A DNA stretch of 52,982 nucleotides. Source: Ardenticatenaceae bacterium (lineage in GTDB: Bacteria > Chloroflexota > Anaerolineae > Promineifilales > Promineifilaceae). The notes beneath the pieces were generated by a model. It saw only the letters and a list, made by a program, of their open reading frames with translations, did no database searches and was not told the origin of the DNA. The stretch spans positions 1 to 52,982 of the forward strand of contig JACKCD010000039.1 in NCBI GenBank assembly GCA_020634215.1, read 5' to 3'. Of this stretch, positions 23,698-32,467 are shown in pieces. The stretch's first letter is position 1. The number at the start of each line of letters is the position of its first letter. Position numbers and translations under genes: made by a program.

Positions 23698-25302
23698 TTA
23701 CCACGTTTGATATTTAAACTCTCCGTCAACCATGGTAGCAGCAATATTGGTTGCCTTAACCTCATCCGCTGAAACGGTGAATAAATCGCGGTCATAGAAG
23801 GTGAGGTCGGCGTATTTGCCAAGGGTGATAGAACCTTGGCGGGCTTCGGTGCCGGCCGTTTCGGCAGCAGCCAACGTAAAGGCGCGAATCGTTTCGTGCA
23901 TCGTCAGCTTCTGCTCCGGGTACCACCCTTCGGGGCTGGGGTCGCCCGCCTGGTTGCGCCGCGTGACGGCGGCGTAGATGCCTAGCATCGGCTCAATCGG
24001 CTCCACGGGGGCATCGGAGCCGAAGACGAGCAAAGCACCGCTGTTGAGCATGGTGCGCCAAGCATAGCTATATTGGGCGCGGCTGCCCCAGTTGCGGTCG
24101 GCCATCACCATGTCGCTGGTGGCGTGGATGGGCTGCATGGAGGCGATGACGTTGAGTTCGGCCAGCCGGTTGAGGTCGCTGGGGTGGAGTACCTGGACAT
24201 GTTCGATGCGGTGGCGCAAAACGGCCGTTTCTCCCCGCGCCTTCTCCTCACCCCGCACCGCCTCATACACATCCAAAATATCATGGTTCGCCCGGTCGCC
24301 AATCGCGTGGACGGTCACGCTAAGCCCGTTGGCACTGGCCGCGCTGCTAATGGCCTGCATTTCTTCCTTGTCTTTTACTGCAATCCCATAATTGTGCGGC
24401 TCCCCTTCATATGGCTCCACCATCAGCGCCGTGCGTGGGCCAAGGGCACCATCGGCAAAAATTTTCACCCCGCCAATCCGCAGCCAATCATCGCCAAAGC
24501 CAGAGCGCAGCCCCACGCCAATGGCGTGATCAAGCCGGTATTCGGGGATGTTTTTGACAAAGCGCAGCCCCAATTCACCGTTGCTGTGCAGCGTTTGCAG
24601 TCCCACAAAGCAGTCGCGGTCGTCAAAATCGTGGATGCCAACCAGCCCGGCTTGCCAACACTGGGTTTGGGCATAGCGCATCGCCTCCACCACGCGGGCG
24701 GGCGTCGGTTCGGGAATGTGGTTTTCCACCAGTTCGATGGCGGTTTCAAAAAGGATACCGGTGGGGTTGCCGTTGGCATCGCGCTGGATGCTGCCGCCGG
24801 CCGGGTCGGGGGTGTGCTTGTCAATGCCGGCCAAACGCAGAGCCGCGCTGTTGACCCAGGAGGCGTGGCCGCTGCGGTCGCGGAAGTTGACGGGGTGGTT
24901 GGGAGCAATGGTGTCAAGCTGTTGGGCATTGGGAAAAGCCACCACGTCCCAATCATCGTGTTTCCAGCCGCGCCCGCGCACCCATTCCCCGGCCGGGGTT
25001 TCGCCAACTTTGGCGGCAATGCGCCCCAACGCTTCGCCCAGGCTACGGCAGCCATCGAGGTTGACGCGCTGAAGTTGGAGGGAGTAGCCGTGAAAATGCA
25101 CGTGGGCATCTACAAGGCCGGGGGTGGCACAACGGCCGTTTACATCCACCACCTTGCCCCCTGCCCCCAGCAACGCTCTCATGTCGTCGTCATTGCCAAC
25201 ACCAACGATAACGTTGTTGCGAATAGCAACGGCCGTTGCGGTGGGAGTGGTGGGATCCATGGTGTAAAAACGGCCGTTAATCAAAACAGTTGTTGCAGAC
25301 AT
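23698..25302 (-). CDS. YtcJ-type amidohydrolase (534 aa)
   Basis: A metal-dependent hydrolase of the amidohydrolase superfamily, TIM-barrel type. The small N-terminal beta domain (VLINGRFYTMDP) leads to the metal site DAHVHFHGYSLQ. Further features are GRGWKHDDWD, KIFADGALGPRTALM, HAIGDRANHDILDVYE, LRHRIEHVQVLHP and LVFGSDAPVEPIEPMLGIYA with the catalytic Asp in GSDAP. Length and order fit YtcJ/AepA-like enzymes; the natural substrate of this group is mostly unknown. Preceded by GAGGAGAAATT. Palindromes at 24220, 25131, 25228 and 25269 lie within or at its start. Confidence 0.92.
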   Translation of the reverse strand: MSATTVLINGRFYTMDPTTPTATAVAIRNNVIVGVGNDDDMRALLGAGGKVVDVNGRCATPGLVDAHVHFHGYSLQLQRVNLDGCRSLGEALGRIAAKVGETPAGEWVRGRGWKHDDWDVVAFPNAQQLDTIAPNHPVNFRDRSGHASWVNSAALRLAGIDKHTPDPAGGSIQRDANGNPTGILFETAIELVENHIPEPTPARVVEAMRYAQTQCWQAGLVGIHDFDDRDCFVGLQTLHSNGELGLRFVKNIPEYRLDHAIGVGLRSGFGDDWLRIGGVKIFADGALGPRTALMVEPYEGEPHNYGIAVKDKEEMQAISSAASANGLSVTVHAIGDRANHDILDVYEAVRGEEKARGETAVLRHRIEHVQVLHPSDLNRLAELNVIASMQPIHATSDMVMADRNWGSRAQYSYAWRTMLNSGALLVFGSDAPVEPIEPMLGIYAAVTRRNQAGDPSPEGWYPEQKLTMHETIRAFTLAAAETAGTEARQGSITLGKYADLTFYDRDLFTVSADEVKATNIAATMVDGEFKYQTW

Positions 25303-25320
25303 AATTTCTCCTCGTAATTA

Positions 25321-25376
25321 TAGTCGCTGGTCGCTGGTTGCTGCTACAAACCACTAGCCACCGGCCACTATTTTCA
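25321..25376. repeat. Intergenic imperfect hairpin
   Basis: TAGTCGCTGGTCGCTGGTTG (tandem GTCGCTGG) is followed by CCACTAGCCACCGGCCACTA, its approximate complement. This belongs to the tandem-unit plus complement class. The following bases to 25601 are AT-rich, hold no gene, and probably contain the promoter for the receiver gene. Confidence 0.6.
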
Positions 25377-25601
25377 TTCATTTGCTGGTGCCGCACAGCG
25401 GCGTGCTGTTTCCTCAGCCTGTAGGAAACCATTAACATCCTTCATTTTAACAAAAATCGGTGGTATCATCATTGTGGTGCAAAATTTTCCACATTGTAAT
25501 TTAGCGTGTAATAGTACTGAGTTACCATCATAGCTGTTTGAAGAAGGTTGTCTGTTGATTATCACAACACTACTGCGAACATCAAGGACTTCAATGATAA
25601 T

Positions 25602-25976
25602 ATGGAAGCACATAAATTAGTTTTAATTATTGATGACGAAGAGCCAGTGCGTGAGGCTGTGGCCGACATTTTAGAGTTGGAAGGGGTACAGTCCATGGCA
25701 GCGGCTAACGGTTTTGAGGGAGTCGCGCTCTATCAAGAAAACCGAACCAATATTGACGTGGTGCTGCTCGATTTGTCCATGCCTGGGTTAAGCGGTGAGG
25801 AAACGCTGTCGGAATTGCACAAAATTGACCCTAACGTGCAGGTTGTCCTTTCTTCCGGCTATTCGGAACTGGATGCCCGGCACCGCTTTGAACAAATTGG
25901 CATCGCTGGCTTTATCCAAAAACCCTACGACTTGGACACCTTTGTTGCTGAAATCCGGCGACATCTAAGCCGATAA
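25602..25976 (+). CDS. Stand-alone response regulator receiver (124 aa)
   Basis: A single receiver domain: acidic pair LIIDDEEPVREAV, phosphoacceptor VVLLDLSMPGLSGEE, SSGYSEL (the Thr/Ser position) and Lys in FIQKPYDLDTF. It resembles the receiver modules attached to hybrid PAS kinases, but here it stands alone. No kinase is adjacent. The ATG at 25602 is preferred over the TTG 18 codons upstream because the receiver fold begins at KLVLIIDDE. A GC-rich palindrome (25987-26010) follows it and may be its terminator. Confidence 0.9.
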   Translation: MEAHKLVLIIDDEEPVREAVADILELEGVQSMAAANGFEGVALYQENRTNIDVVLLDLSMPGLSGEETLSELHKIDPNVQVVLSSGYSELDARHRFEQIGIAGFIQKPYDLDTFVAEIRRHLSR

Positions 25977-26177
25977 CGCAACTGCAGGGCGATTTGGCAA
26001 ATCGCCGCCCGATTAACGGCTACAGCAGTGTATCATGCTCATCCATCGTGGTATGCGGTAGCCCGTATTTGTCTCCCTGAAATTCAGCTATCATTTGATC
26101 CCGTTGCGGCTTTGACAACGGCCGTTTCCTTTGCTACCATTTGCTCCCATTAAAAACTGACCGCGTACAAACAACGC

Positions 26178-26283
26178 CTTATCCAGAGAGGTTGAGGGAC
26201 CGGCCCTGTGAAACCTCAGCAACCCTTTGTTTACCCAAACAAAGACGGTGCTAATTCCGGCAGAGTGATTTCTGGCAGATGAG
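26178..26283 (+). ncRNA. SAM-I (S-box) riboswitch
   Basis: The aptamer core is complete: P1 strands CCTTATCCAGA and TCTGGCAGATGAGG flank AGAGGTTGAGGGACCGGCCC, GAAACCTCAGCAACC and GGTGCTAATTCC, which are the conserved blocks of the SAM-I riboswitch, with a variable hairpin GTTTACCCAAAC between them. It binds S-adenosylmethionine and here precedes an intrinsic terminator and the aspartokinase gene. High SAM should stabilise P1 and allow termination. This makes aspartokinase part of the methionine regulon in this organism. Confidence 0.93.
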
Positions 26284-26304
26284 GATTGACCAATAAAATT
26301 GTGC

Positions 26305-26338
26305 AAGCCCTTTCTCGTCGTTGGAAAGGGCTTTTTTT
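26305..26338 (+). terminator. Expression-platform terminator of the SAM riboswitch
   Basis: AAGCCCTTTC and GAAAGGGCTT form a 10-bp stem with a 9-base loop, followed by TTTTT. It lies 22 bases after the aptamer and ends 25 bases before the aspartokinase start. I saw no obvious perfect anti-terminator; the 3' side of P1 or the linker ACCAATAAAATTG would have to supply it. Confidence 0.88.
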
Positions 26339-26363
26339 ATGCGAAGAAGAAGGAGAGACTGAG

Positions 26364-27776
26364 ATGACTTTAGTCGTAAAATTTGGCGGCACTTCCGTTG
26401 GCAGTGCCGCCGCCATGCGCGAAACGGCCGATTTAATCCTGCAATCCCAGGCCGACTGGGGGCAGGTTGTGGTGGTCGCTTCGGGCATGGGGTCTAAACC
26501 AGTGAAGGTAACAGACTTGTTGTTGCAAGGGGCGCATACGGCGGCAGCGGGTGACACGGAGACGTATTTGATGGTTGCAGAACAACTGCGCCAGATTCAT
26601 TTTGAGGCGATTGACGGGCTGCTAGAACCGGAGGGGGAACGGCAGCAGGTATTGGCGGAAAACGGCCGTTTTATAGACCGCTTCACCGCCCTCTGCCAGG
26701 CCGTCAACGTGCTGGGCGAACTCAGCCCACGGGCACTCGATGCCATCAGCGGCATGGGAGAGCAGATGAGCATCCGCATTTTGGCCGCCTATCTACGCCA
26801 AATCGGCCATCCGGCCGAGGCCATTGATGCCACCGAACTGGTTGTCACCGACGGCCATTTTCAAAACGCCTCCCCCTTGTTTGAGCAAACAGAAGCAAAA
26901 ACAGGGGCTAGAATACGGCCGTTGTTGGCACAAGGTGTTATTCCCATCGTCACCGGCTTTATTGGAGCCACCGCCAGCGGAGCTACCACCACGCTGGGGC
27001 GCGGTGGTTCCGATTTCAGCGCCGCCATTTTTGGGCAGGTTTTGGCAGCCGACGAGGTGTGGATTTGGACAGACGTGGACGGTGTCATGAGTGCCGACCC
27101 CCGTCTTGTCTCCGGTGCCCGCTCCATCCCCACCCTTTCTTACCGCGAGGTGTCAGAACTGGCGTTTTACGGTGCCCGCGTGCTGCACCCCAAAACGATG
27201 CGCCCCTGTGTGGAAAACGGCATCCCGCTGCGAATTAAAAACACCTTTAACCCCAGCCACCCCGGCACGGTCATCGTGCCCGATAGTGCCGCCGAAAACG
27301 GTGGCGTTAAAGCCGTAACGGCCATCAAAAATCTGAGCTTGATTACTGTCGAGGGCAAGGGGATGCTGGGCGTGCCCGGTATTGCCGCCCGCACCTTTGG
27401 CGCGGTGGCTCGCAGCCAGGTCAGCGTGCTGCTTATCACCCAGGCCTCATCAGAACAATCCATCTGCTTTGCCGCCCCCAGCGATGCCACCAATGCGGTC
27501 ATCCGCAGTTTGGAAGAAACGTTTGAGGAGGAGCTAAAGGCGCAGGATATTGACAGCATTTGGGCATTGCCCGATGTCTCCATTGTGACGGTGGTGGGCG
27601 CGGGAATGCGCGGCACGCCGGGTATTGCCGGCCGGGTCTTTACGGCGCTGGGTCAACACGGGGTCAACATCATCGCCATCGCCCAGGGGTCGTCGGAATG
27701 CAGTATTAGCTTGGTAGTGGCGGGGGAGGAAACGGGAACGGCCGTTTCCCACATCCACAGCCTGATCACCGCGTAA
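26364..27776 (+). CDS. lysC: Aspartate kinase (470 aa)
   Basis: Phosphorylates aspartate, the first step toward lysine, threonine and methionine. Motifs: VVKFGGTSVGSAAAMRE at the N-terminus, ISGMGEQMSIRILAAYLR, TTTLGRGGSDFSAAIFGQVL and VWIWTDVDGVMSADPRLV for the kinase domain, and two ACT domains at the end (VEGKGMLGVPGIAARTFGAV and VVGAGMRGTPGIAGRVFTAL). The length and two long ACT units resemble the monofunctional ThrA/LysC-III type. The correct start is the ATG at 26364, behind AAGGAGAG; an open frame beginning at 26286 would translate the terminator and is wrong. Control by the SAM riboswitch ties it to methionine supply. Palindromes at 26661 and 27737. Confidence 0.95.
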   Translation: MTLVVKFGGTSVGSAAAMRETADLILQSQADWGQVVVVASGMGSKPVKVTDLLLQGAHTAAAGDTETYLMVAEQLRQIHFEAIDGLLEPEGERQQVLAENGRFIDRFTALCQAVNVLGELSPRALDAISGMGEQMSIRILAAYLRQIGHPAEAIDATELVVTDGHFQNASPLFEQTEAKTGARIRPLLAQGVIPIVTGFIGATASGATTTLGRGGSDFSAAIFGQVLAADEVWIWTDVDGVMSADPRLVSGARSIPTLSYREVSELAFYGARVLHPKTMRPCVENGIPLRIKNTFNPSHPGTVIVPDSAAENGGVKAVTAIKNLSLITVEGKGMLGVPGIAARTFGAVARSQVSVLLITQASSEQSICFAAPSDATNAVIRSLEETFEEELKAQDIDSIWALPDVSIVTVVGAGMRGTPGIAGRVFTALGQHGVNIIAIAQGSSECSISLVVAGEETGTAVSHIHSLITA

Positions 27777-27780
27777 GAAA

Positions 27781-27839
27781 GATTGGAGATTGGAGATTAG
27801 TGAAGATTCATAATCTCCAATCTCCAACCTCTAATCTCC
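27781..27839. repeat. Intergenic hairpin, family B (GATTGGAGATT)
   Basis: GATTGGAGATTGGAGATTAG (tandem ATTGGAG) is followed, after TGAAGATTCA, by TAATCTCCAATCTCCAACCT and CTAATCTCC. The genes on either side converge, and the epimerase stop lies inside the right arm. A closely related hairpin lies at 32468 and a diverged one at 4223. Confidence 0.8.
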
Positions 27840-28826
27840 CCTCTCCCACCATTTTCGCAGCAATTCCGCCTCCCGCTCCGGCTTCAAGCCCCCACGCCAC
27901 TGGTAATCAGCCGGGCGTGTGGCTTGCCATGCCAGCGTATCGCGTACCGTTTCCGCCAACGGCCGAAATGTCAGCCCCGCCGCCCATGCCTTGCGGCAGT
28001 CAAACGTATCAAACCCAGCATATTCGGCCGGCACCCACAGCGGCATCTCCACATATGCGCCCACCTCATTGGCCTGCAAAAACGCATCATCCACCCAGGT
28101 AAACGTTGCTTCCGCGCCGCTCACTTCTTGGCACGTCTGCAAAACCTCCCCCATCGTCAGCGCTCTGTCCGGCCCAGTGGCGTTGTAGGGGCCAAACAGC
28201 CGCGCCTCAGTTGCTCGCACCGTCCAATCCGCCAAATCACGCACGTCTACAAACTGCACCGGGTCATTCGGCGTGCCTGGTGCCAGCACCTCACCCCCTC
28301 GCGCCACCCGCGCCGGCCAATAGGTAAAGCGGTCGCTCAGGTCATATGGTCCCACAATCAGCCCCGCCCGCACGTGCAGCGACCGTTCCGCCCCCATGCC
28401 CACTTCCACTGCCTTCTCACACAGCACCTTTAGGGGGCCATAGGTTTCCCCCGTAATCTCCTCCACCGCCTCGTCGGCGATGGTGCCTAACGTACCGTTT
28501 TCATCAATTCCCACGGTGGTCGTGTCGCTATAAACAGAGAGCGTAGAGATAAAGGTATAATGCGCTACTTTGTCGGCCAAAAAGCGGGCAGAATCACCTA
28601 CCAAGCGTGGGAAATAGCCACAGGTGTCTATCACGGCATCCCAATGGCGACCAGCCAGCACCGCCAATCCTCCATCCCGATCCCCATGAGTCTGCTCCAG
28701 TTCCCCATACAGCCCCGGGTTACTTTGCCCTCGATTAAACAACGTCACTCGATGCCCCCGCGCCAGCGCCACGTCCACCAACGCTCGCCCCAAAAACCGC
28801 GTTCCACCAATGATCAACAGTTCCAT
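27831..28826 (-). CDS. NAD-dependent epimerase/dehydratase family protein (331 aa)
   Basis: An extended short-chain dehydrogenase. The N-terminal Rossmann motif is LLIIGGTRFLGRALV (GGTxFxG), followed by VTLFNRGQSNPG, DAVIDTCGYFPR and FISTLSVYSD with the downstream YGPLKVLCEKAVE (YxxxK catalytic pair). The RFLGR...LFNRGQ pattern resembles the group of reductases that includes isoflavone-reductase-like and chloroplast CSP41-like proteins. Substrate unknown. It is convergent with aspartokinase, sharing the family B hairpin. The start ATG 28826 faces the pepA promoter region. Confidence 0.88.
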   Translation of the reverse strand: MELLIIGGTRFLGRALVDVALARGHRVTLFNRGQSNPGLYGELEQTHGDRDGGLAVLAGRHWDAVIDTCGYFPRLVGDSARFLADKVAHYTFISTLSVYSDTTTVGIDENGTLGTIADEAVEEITGETYGPLKVLCEKAVEVGMGAERSLHVRAGLIVGPYDLSDRFTYWPARVARGGEVLAPGTPNDPVQFVDVRDLADWTVRATEARLFGPYNATGPDRALTMGEVLQTCQEVSGAEATFTWVDDAFLQANEVGAYVEMPLWVPAEYAGFDTFDCRKAWAAGLTFRPLAETVRDTLAWQATRPADYQWRGGLKPEREAELLRKWWERGD

Positions 28827-28845
28827 TTATCTGTACCTCATGTTT

Positions 28846-28935
28846 TTAAAACCTGCGAGGTCTTTAAACTCTCACAGGTTTAGATATATGTCTAATTTTG
28901 TAGCACAATTTCCCCAAACTGTGCTACAAATAGCA
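28846..28935. repeat. Two small hairpins in the epimerase/pepA divergent region
   Basis: AAACCTGCGAGGTCTTTAAA with CTCACAGGTTT forms an imperfect hairpin (28848-28880). TTGTAGCACAATTT with AACTGTGCTACAA forms a second (28897-28928). They occupy most of the 136-base divergent spacer, so promoters for both genes must overlap them; the second could be an operator. Confidence 0.55.
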
Positions 28936-28962
28936 AAATTTTCCACAAAAAGGATACATGCC

Positions 28963-30453
28963 ATGCAATTAAATGTCATACAGGGAGCGATTCAGGAAAG
29001 TAGTGCCGACACCATCATCGTCAACTTGTTTGATGATGTCACCACGCCCAGCGGGGCTACTGGTGCCGTTGACCAAGCATTAGGCGGAGCGATTAGCGAG
29101 CTAATTGCCCAAGGGGATGTAACGGGTAAACTGGGTGAAGTGGCAGTACTGTATCCACGCGGTGCCATGCCTGCCAAACGGGTACTGGTGGCGGGCATGG
29201 GTAAACGCGAGGGATATGATTTGGAGGGAGTGCGAAAAACGGCCGCTTTTGCCATCAAACGCGCCCGCGACCTCAACGCCAAACACGTTGCTACCATCGT
29301 CCACGGGGCTGGGATTGCCGGGCTGGATGCGGCCGCCGCTGCCCAAGCCGTGGCGGAAGGCACACTGCTCACCCTTTACCAATATGCCGCCCCCAAGCAG
29401 GATGAGAAAAAAAGCAGCATTGAACAAGTCACCATCGTTGAATTTGACGGTGACAAGGTAGCCGCGATTGAGCAGGGCGTAGCCGTGGCGCAAGCCATTG
29501 TCGCTGGCAGCACCATTGCCCGCGACCTGGTGAATTTGCCACCTAACGTAGCCGTACCGCGCCATTTAGCGGCCGTTGCTCGCCAAATTGCCGCCGATCA
29601 TGGTCTGGGCATCACCATTGGTGGGCGCAAATGGGCGGCAAAGCACAAGATGGGAGCCTTTTTGGCGGTGGCAAAGGGAGCCGGGGAACCACCTAAGTTT
29701 ATTGTGCTGGAACACAACGGCGACCGCGACGATTTAGATACGGTGGTGCTGGTGGGCAAGGGGATCACTTTTGACACTGGCGGTATTTCCATTAAGCCAT
29801 CGGCCAACATGGAGGCGATGAAGTCGGATATGGGTGGGGCAGCAGCGGTGCTGGGCGCGATGAAAACGGTGGCAATGCTCAACCTACCCCTGCGGGTGAT
29901 TGGCATTACTCCTTCCACCGAAAACATGCCCGATGCGAATGCGTATCGGCCGGCCGACGTCATTACCGCCAGCAACGGCAAAACCATCGAAATCATCAGC
30001 ACTGATGCCGAAGGGCGGATGGTGCTAGCCGATGCCCTGGTCTATGCCAACCGCTACCAGCCCCAAGCGGTGGTAGATTTGGCAACGCTCACTGGGGTGT
30101 GTGTTGTCGCTTTGGGTCAAGGAATGGCAGCGGGGCTATTTAGCAACGATGACACCCTGCGCGACAGATTGGTAGCAGCCGGGACCGCCACCCAAGAGCG
30201 CGTTTGGCCGATGCCTATTTGGGACGATTACAAGGAAGCAATTAAAACACCCGTGGCCGACATTAAAAACAGCGGCGGGCGCACAGGCGGCGTATCAACC
30301 TCGGCCATGTTCCTCAAAGAGTTTACCAGTTACAGCTGGGCACACCTGGACATTGCTGGGATGGCACTGAGCAGCAAAGACAAAGGGTATGTTCCGGCCG
30401 GTGGCACAGGCTATGGCGTAAGGCTGTTAGTCGAAATGTTGCGGAATTGGTAA
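28963..30453 (+). CDS. pepA: Leucyl aminopeptidase, M17 family (496 aa)
   Basis: A cytosolic hexameric di-metal aminopeptidase. The N-terminal macro-like domain (1-160) is followed by the catalytic domain with VVLVGKGITFDTGGISIKP (metal-ligand Lys and Asp), MKSDMGGAAAVLGAM, and the family signature STDAEGRMVLADAL (usual NTDAEGRL, with Ser for Asn). The C-terminal end has WAHLDIAGMALSSK and GGTGYGVRLLVEML. The start at ATG 28963 (MQLNVIQGAIQ) follows an AAAAAGGA site; a longer upstream frame overlaps the divergent gene and is not coding. It is followed by a strong terminator. Confidence 0.95.
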   Translation: MQLNVIQGAIQESSADTIIVNLFDDVTTPSGATGAVDQALGGAISELIAQGDVTGKLGEVAVLYPRGAMPAKRVLVAGMGKREGYDLEGVRKTAAFAIKRARDLNAKHVATIVHGAGIAGLDAAAAAQAVAEGTLLTLYQYAAPKQDEKKSSIEQVTIVEFDGDKVAAIEQGVAVAQAIVAGSTIARDLVNLPPNVAVPRHLAAVARQIAADHGLGITIGGRKWAAKHKMGAFLAVAKGAGEPPKFIVLEHNGDRDDLDTVVLVGKGITFDTGGISIKPSANMEAMKSDMGGAAAVLGAMKTVAMLNLPLRVIGITPSTENMPDANAYRPADVITASNGKTIEIISTDAEGRMVLADALVYANRYQPQAVVDLATLTGVCVVALGQGMAAGLFSNDDTLRDRLVAAGTATQERVWPMPIWDDYKEAIKTPVADIKNSGGRTGGVSTSAMFLKEFTSYSWAHLDIAGMALSSKDKGYVPAGGTGYGVRLLVEMLRNW

Positions 30454-30478
30454 AAAGCGTTTGCTTTTAGTGAGAGCA

Positions 30479-30515
30479 GACCTCAAAGGTTTCTGAAAAC
30501 CTTTGAGGTCTTTTT
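30479..30515 (+). terminator. Intrinsic terminator of pepA
   Basis: GACCTCAAAGGTTT and AAAACCTTTGAGGTC form a stem of 14 bp or more with a 3-base loop, followed by TTTTTA. It lies 26 bases after the pepA stop. Confidence 0.9.
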
Positions 30516-30610
30516 ATATCTGAGCAATTTCGCAGAATTGCCCCACACCTTAAACCGTTTATAATTCCCGAAAATTTCTGTTTATACTTTAGCCTAATCA
30601 GGAGTGTCCT

Positions 30611-31765
30611 ATGTCTGTACCTACCCCCCCGTTAACACTTGGCGTTGAAGAAGAGTATCAAATCATTGACCCTGTCTCCCGCGATTTGTACGCTTATGTT
30701 TCGGAATTTATGCAGCAAGACCAGCGGCGCGAAAGCAAGCTTGATTTAAAGCCGGAATTTATGCAGTCGCAGGTAGAAATTGGCACATCGGTTTGCCGTG
30801 ACGTGAGCGAAGTGCGAAAAGAAATTACCCGCCTGCGGCGAGCAGTCTGCGAAATGGCTGAAGAAAACGGGGTTGCCATTGCTGCCGCCTCCACACACCC
30901 GTTTGCCAAATGGCAGGAGCAAATTATCACCGAGGGGATACGGTACAAGGAACTGCTGGACGACATGCAGGGTGTGGCGCAGCAACTGCTCATTTTTGGG
31001 ATGCACGTACATGTCGGCTTTGGTGCAGATGAAGACTCGAAAAATTTGATGATCGAAATCATGAACCAATCGCGTTACTTCATTCCTCATCTGCTGGCAC
31101 TTTCCACCAGTTCTCCGTTTTGGCACGGGCGCAACACCGGATTAAAATCATATCGCAGCGTGGTGTTTGAAGCGATGCCGCGCACCGGCATTCCCCACTC
31201 CTTTACCTCCTGGGCTGAGTATAAAAGTTTTGAGCAACTGCTGGGGCAGGTGGGGGCGTTTGGTAAACAGGACACCAACGCCAAAATTTGGTGGGACATA
31301 CGGCCACACCCCAGATATGATACGCTAGAGTTTCGTATTGCCGATATTTGCACGCGGGTGGAAGAGTGTATCTGTTTGGCGGCACTATTCCAGGCAATTT
31401 GCGCCAAGCTGCTTAAGCTACGGCGGCAAAATATGGCGTGGCGCAGCTATCGCCATATGCACATTAGCGAAAACAAATGGCGGGCGGTGCGCTATGGCAT
31501 CAGCGGCGAGCTGATTGATTTTGGCATCCGGAAATCGGTGCCTTTTCGCCAGTTAGCCGAGGAACTGCTGCTGTTTGTGGATGATGTGGTGGATGAGTTA
31601 GGCAGCCGGAAAGAGGTAGAGTATGTGAAGACCATTCTGGACGGTGGTACCAGTGCCGACCGGCAGTTGGCAGTGTACCAAGCACATGGCGGGGATGCCA
31701 ACAATGAGGAAGCGTTGCAGGCCGTAGTTGATCATTTGGTGCAGGAGACAAAGGAAGGGCTGTAG
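30611..31765 (+). CDS. YbdK-type carboxylate-amine ligase, GCS2 family (384 aa)
   Basis: A homologue of bacterial gamma-glutamate-cysteine ligase 2. Diagnostic stretches are TLGVEEEYQIIDP, KPEFMQSQVEIGTSVC, GMHVHVGFGADEDSKNLM, LSTSSPFWHGRNTGLKSYRS, KIWWDIRPHPRYDTLEFRIA and KWRAVRYGISGELIDF. The biological product of YbdK-type enzymes outside glutathione makers is mostly unknown; weak glutamate-cysteine ligase activity is known for the E. coli member. Start ATG 30611 with AGGAGTG upstream. No gshB neighbour is present. Confidence 0.92.
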   Translation: MSVPTPPLTLGVEEEYQIIDPVSRDLYAYVSEFMQQDQRRESKLDLKPEFMQSQVEIGTSVCRDVSEVRKEITRLRRAVCEMAEENGVAIAAASTHPFAKWQEQIITEGIRYKELLDDMQGVAQQLLIFGMHVHVGFGADEDSKNLMIEIMNQSRYFIPHLLALSTSSPFWHGRNTGLKSYRSVVFEAMPRTGIPHSFTSWAEYKSFEQLLGQVGAFGKQDTNAKIWWDIRPHPRYDTLEFRIADICTRVEECICLAALFQAICAKLLKLRRQNMAWRSYRHMHISENKWRAVRYGISGELIDFGIRKSVPFRQLAEELLLFVDDVVDELGSRKEVEYVKTILDGGTSADRQLAVYQAHGGDANNEEALQAVVDHLVQETKEGL

Positions 31766-31902
31766 GGTGAAAGGCAAGCTGCGTAATAAAGCAAATGAAA
31801 TTGGTGCCTTCGCCAGCGAAAACAGTTGTTTGTCTCGTCATGCTGCGCGACTATGCCAACCATAACCGACTCCATGTGGCGAAAACCGAGTGCGGTCAAC
31901 GA

Positions 31903-31931
31903 GATGGGACATGGGTTAATCTCCCATCTCC
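31903..31931. repeat. Short intergenic hairpin
   Basis: GAGATGGGA (31901-31909) and TCTCCCATCTC (31919-31929) pair around CATGGGTTAA. It sits in the 199-base gap between the YbdK-type gene and the biotin carrier gene; nothing else was recognised in that gap. No T-run. Confidence 0.55.
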
Positions 31932-31964
31932 CCTTCAACGTCCTAAACTTACAATTATGTGATT

Positions 31965-32465
31965 ATGCCAACGATCAAACTATCCAATGGTTCACAAGAA
32001 AACAGCTTTGATGTTGCCCGGCAGGGGGACGTGATTAACGTGACCCATGAGGGCAAGACGGTGGCACTGCGGTTGGTGCAGCAGGATGGGGCACTCGCTG
32101 TCTTGGCCTACACCGACGACCACGGACACGAGCAGCGGCTGCGGGTGGCGGTGCATCAAGCAGGGGACAGGCGGCAGGGGTGGATTAACGGCCGTTATCA
32201 TACCTACCAACGCCTGCGCCAACGCGCCAGCCACGGTAGCGCCAACACCGGCTCACTTTCCGCCACCATCCCCGCCATCGTCCGCGAAGTCCTCGTCCAA
32301 CCCGGTGACGCCGTAGCCGCAGGTGACAAGCTTATCCTGCTCGAATCCATGAAAATGGTCATCCCTATCCAAGCCCCCCACGACGGCACCGTTGCCCAAA
32401 TCCACTGCCAGCCCGGTGATGCGGTGCAGCCGGGGGTGGCGTTGTTACAGCTTAATCAAGCGTAA
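31965..32465 (+). CDS. Stand-alone biotin carboxyl carrier-like protein (166 aa)
   Basis: The last 75 residues are a biotinyl domain: IVREVLVQPGDAVAAGDKL then ILLESMKMVIPIQAPHDGTV, in which the Lys of ESMKM is the biotin attachment site, followed by HCQPGDAVQPGVALLQL. The N-terminal 90 residues resemble the beta-rich linker seen in alpha subunits of acyl-CoA carboxylases, with an Arg/Gln-rich region. No carboxylase or carboxyltransferase gene is adjacent, so it may serve a complex encoded elsewhere. The start is ATG 31965; a GTG two codons upstream is possible. The palindrome at 32187 marks a sharp G-rich to C-rich switch inside the gene. Confidence 0.85.
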   Translation: MPTIKLSNGSQENSFDVARQGDVINVTHEGKTVALRLVQQDGALAVLAYTDDHGHEQRLRVAVHQAGDRRQGWINGRYHTYQRLRQRASHGSANTGSLSATIPAIVREVLVQPGDAVAAGDKLILLESMKMVIPIQAPHDGTVAQIHCQPGDAVQPGVALLQLNQA

Positions 32466-32467
32466 GT

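Noticed and set aside
24073..25317. 414-codon plus-strand open frame opposite the amidohydrolase
   Set aside because: The minus-strand frame encodes an intact amidohydrolase with metal-site motifs; the plus frame is a His/Gly-rich shadow.
26286..26363. Upstream extension of aspartokinase
   Set aside because: The extra 26 codons would be read from the riboswitch terminator stem; the conserved start VVKFGGTS and the AAGGAGAG site place the start at 26364.
30479..30515. Perfect palindrome considered as a dispersed repeat
   Set aside because: It has the stem, small loop and T-run of an ordinary intrinsic terminator directly after pepA.
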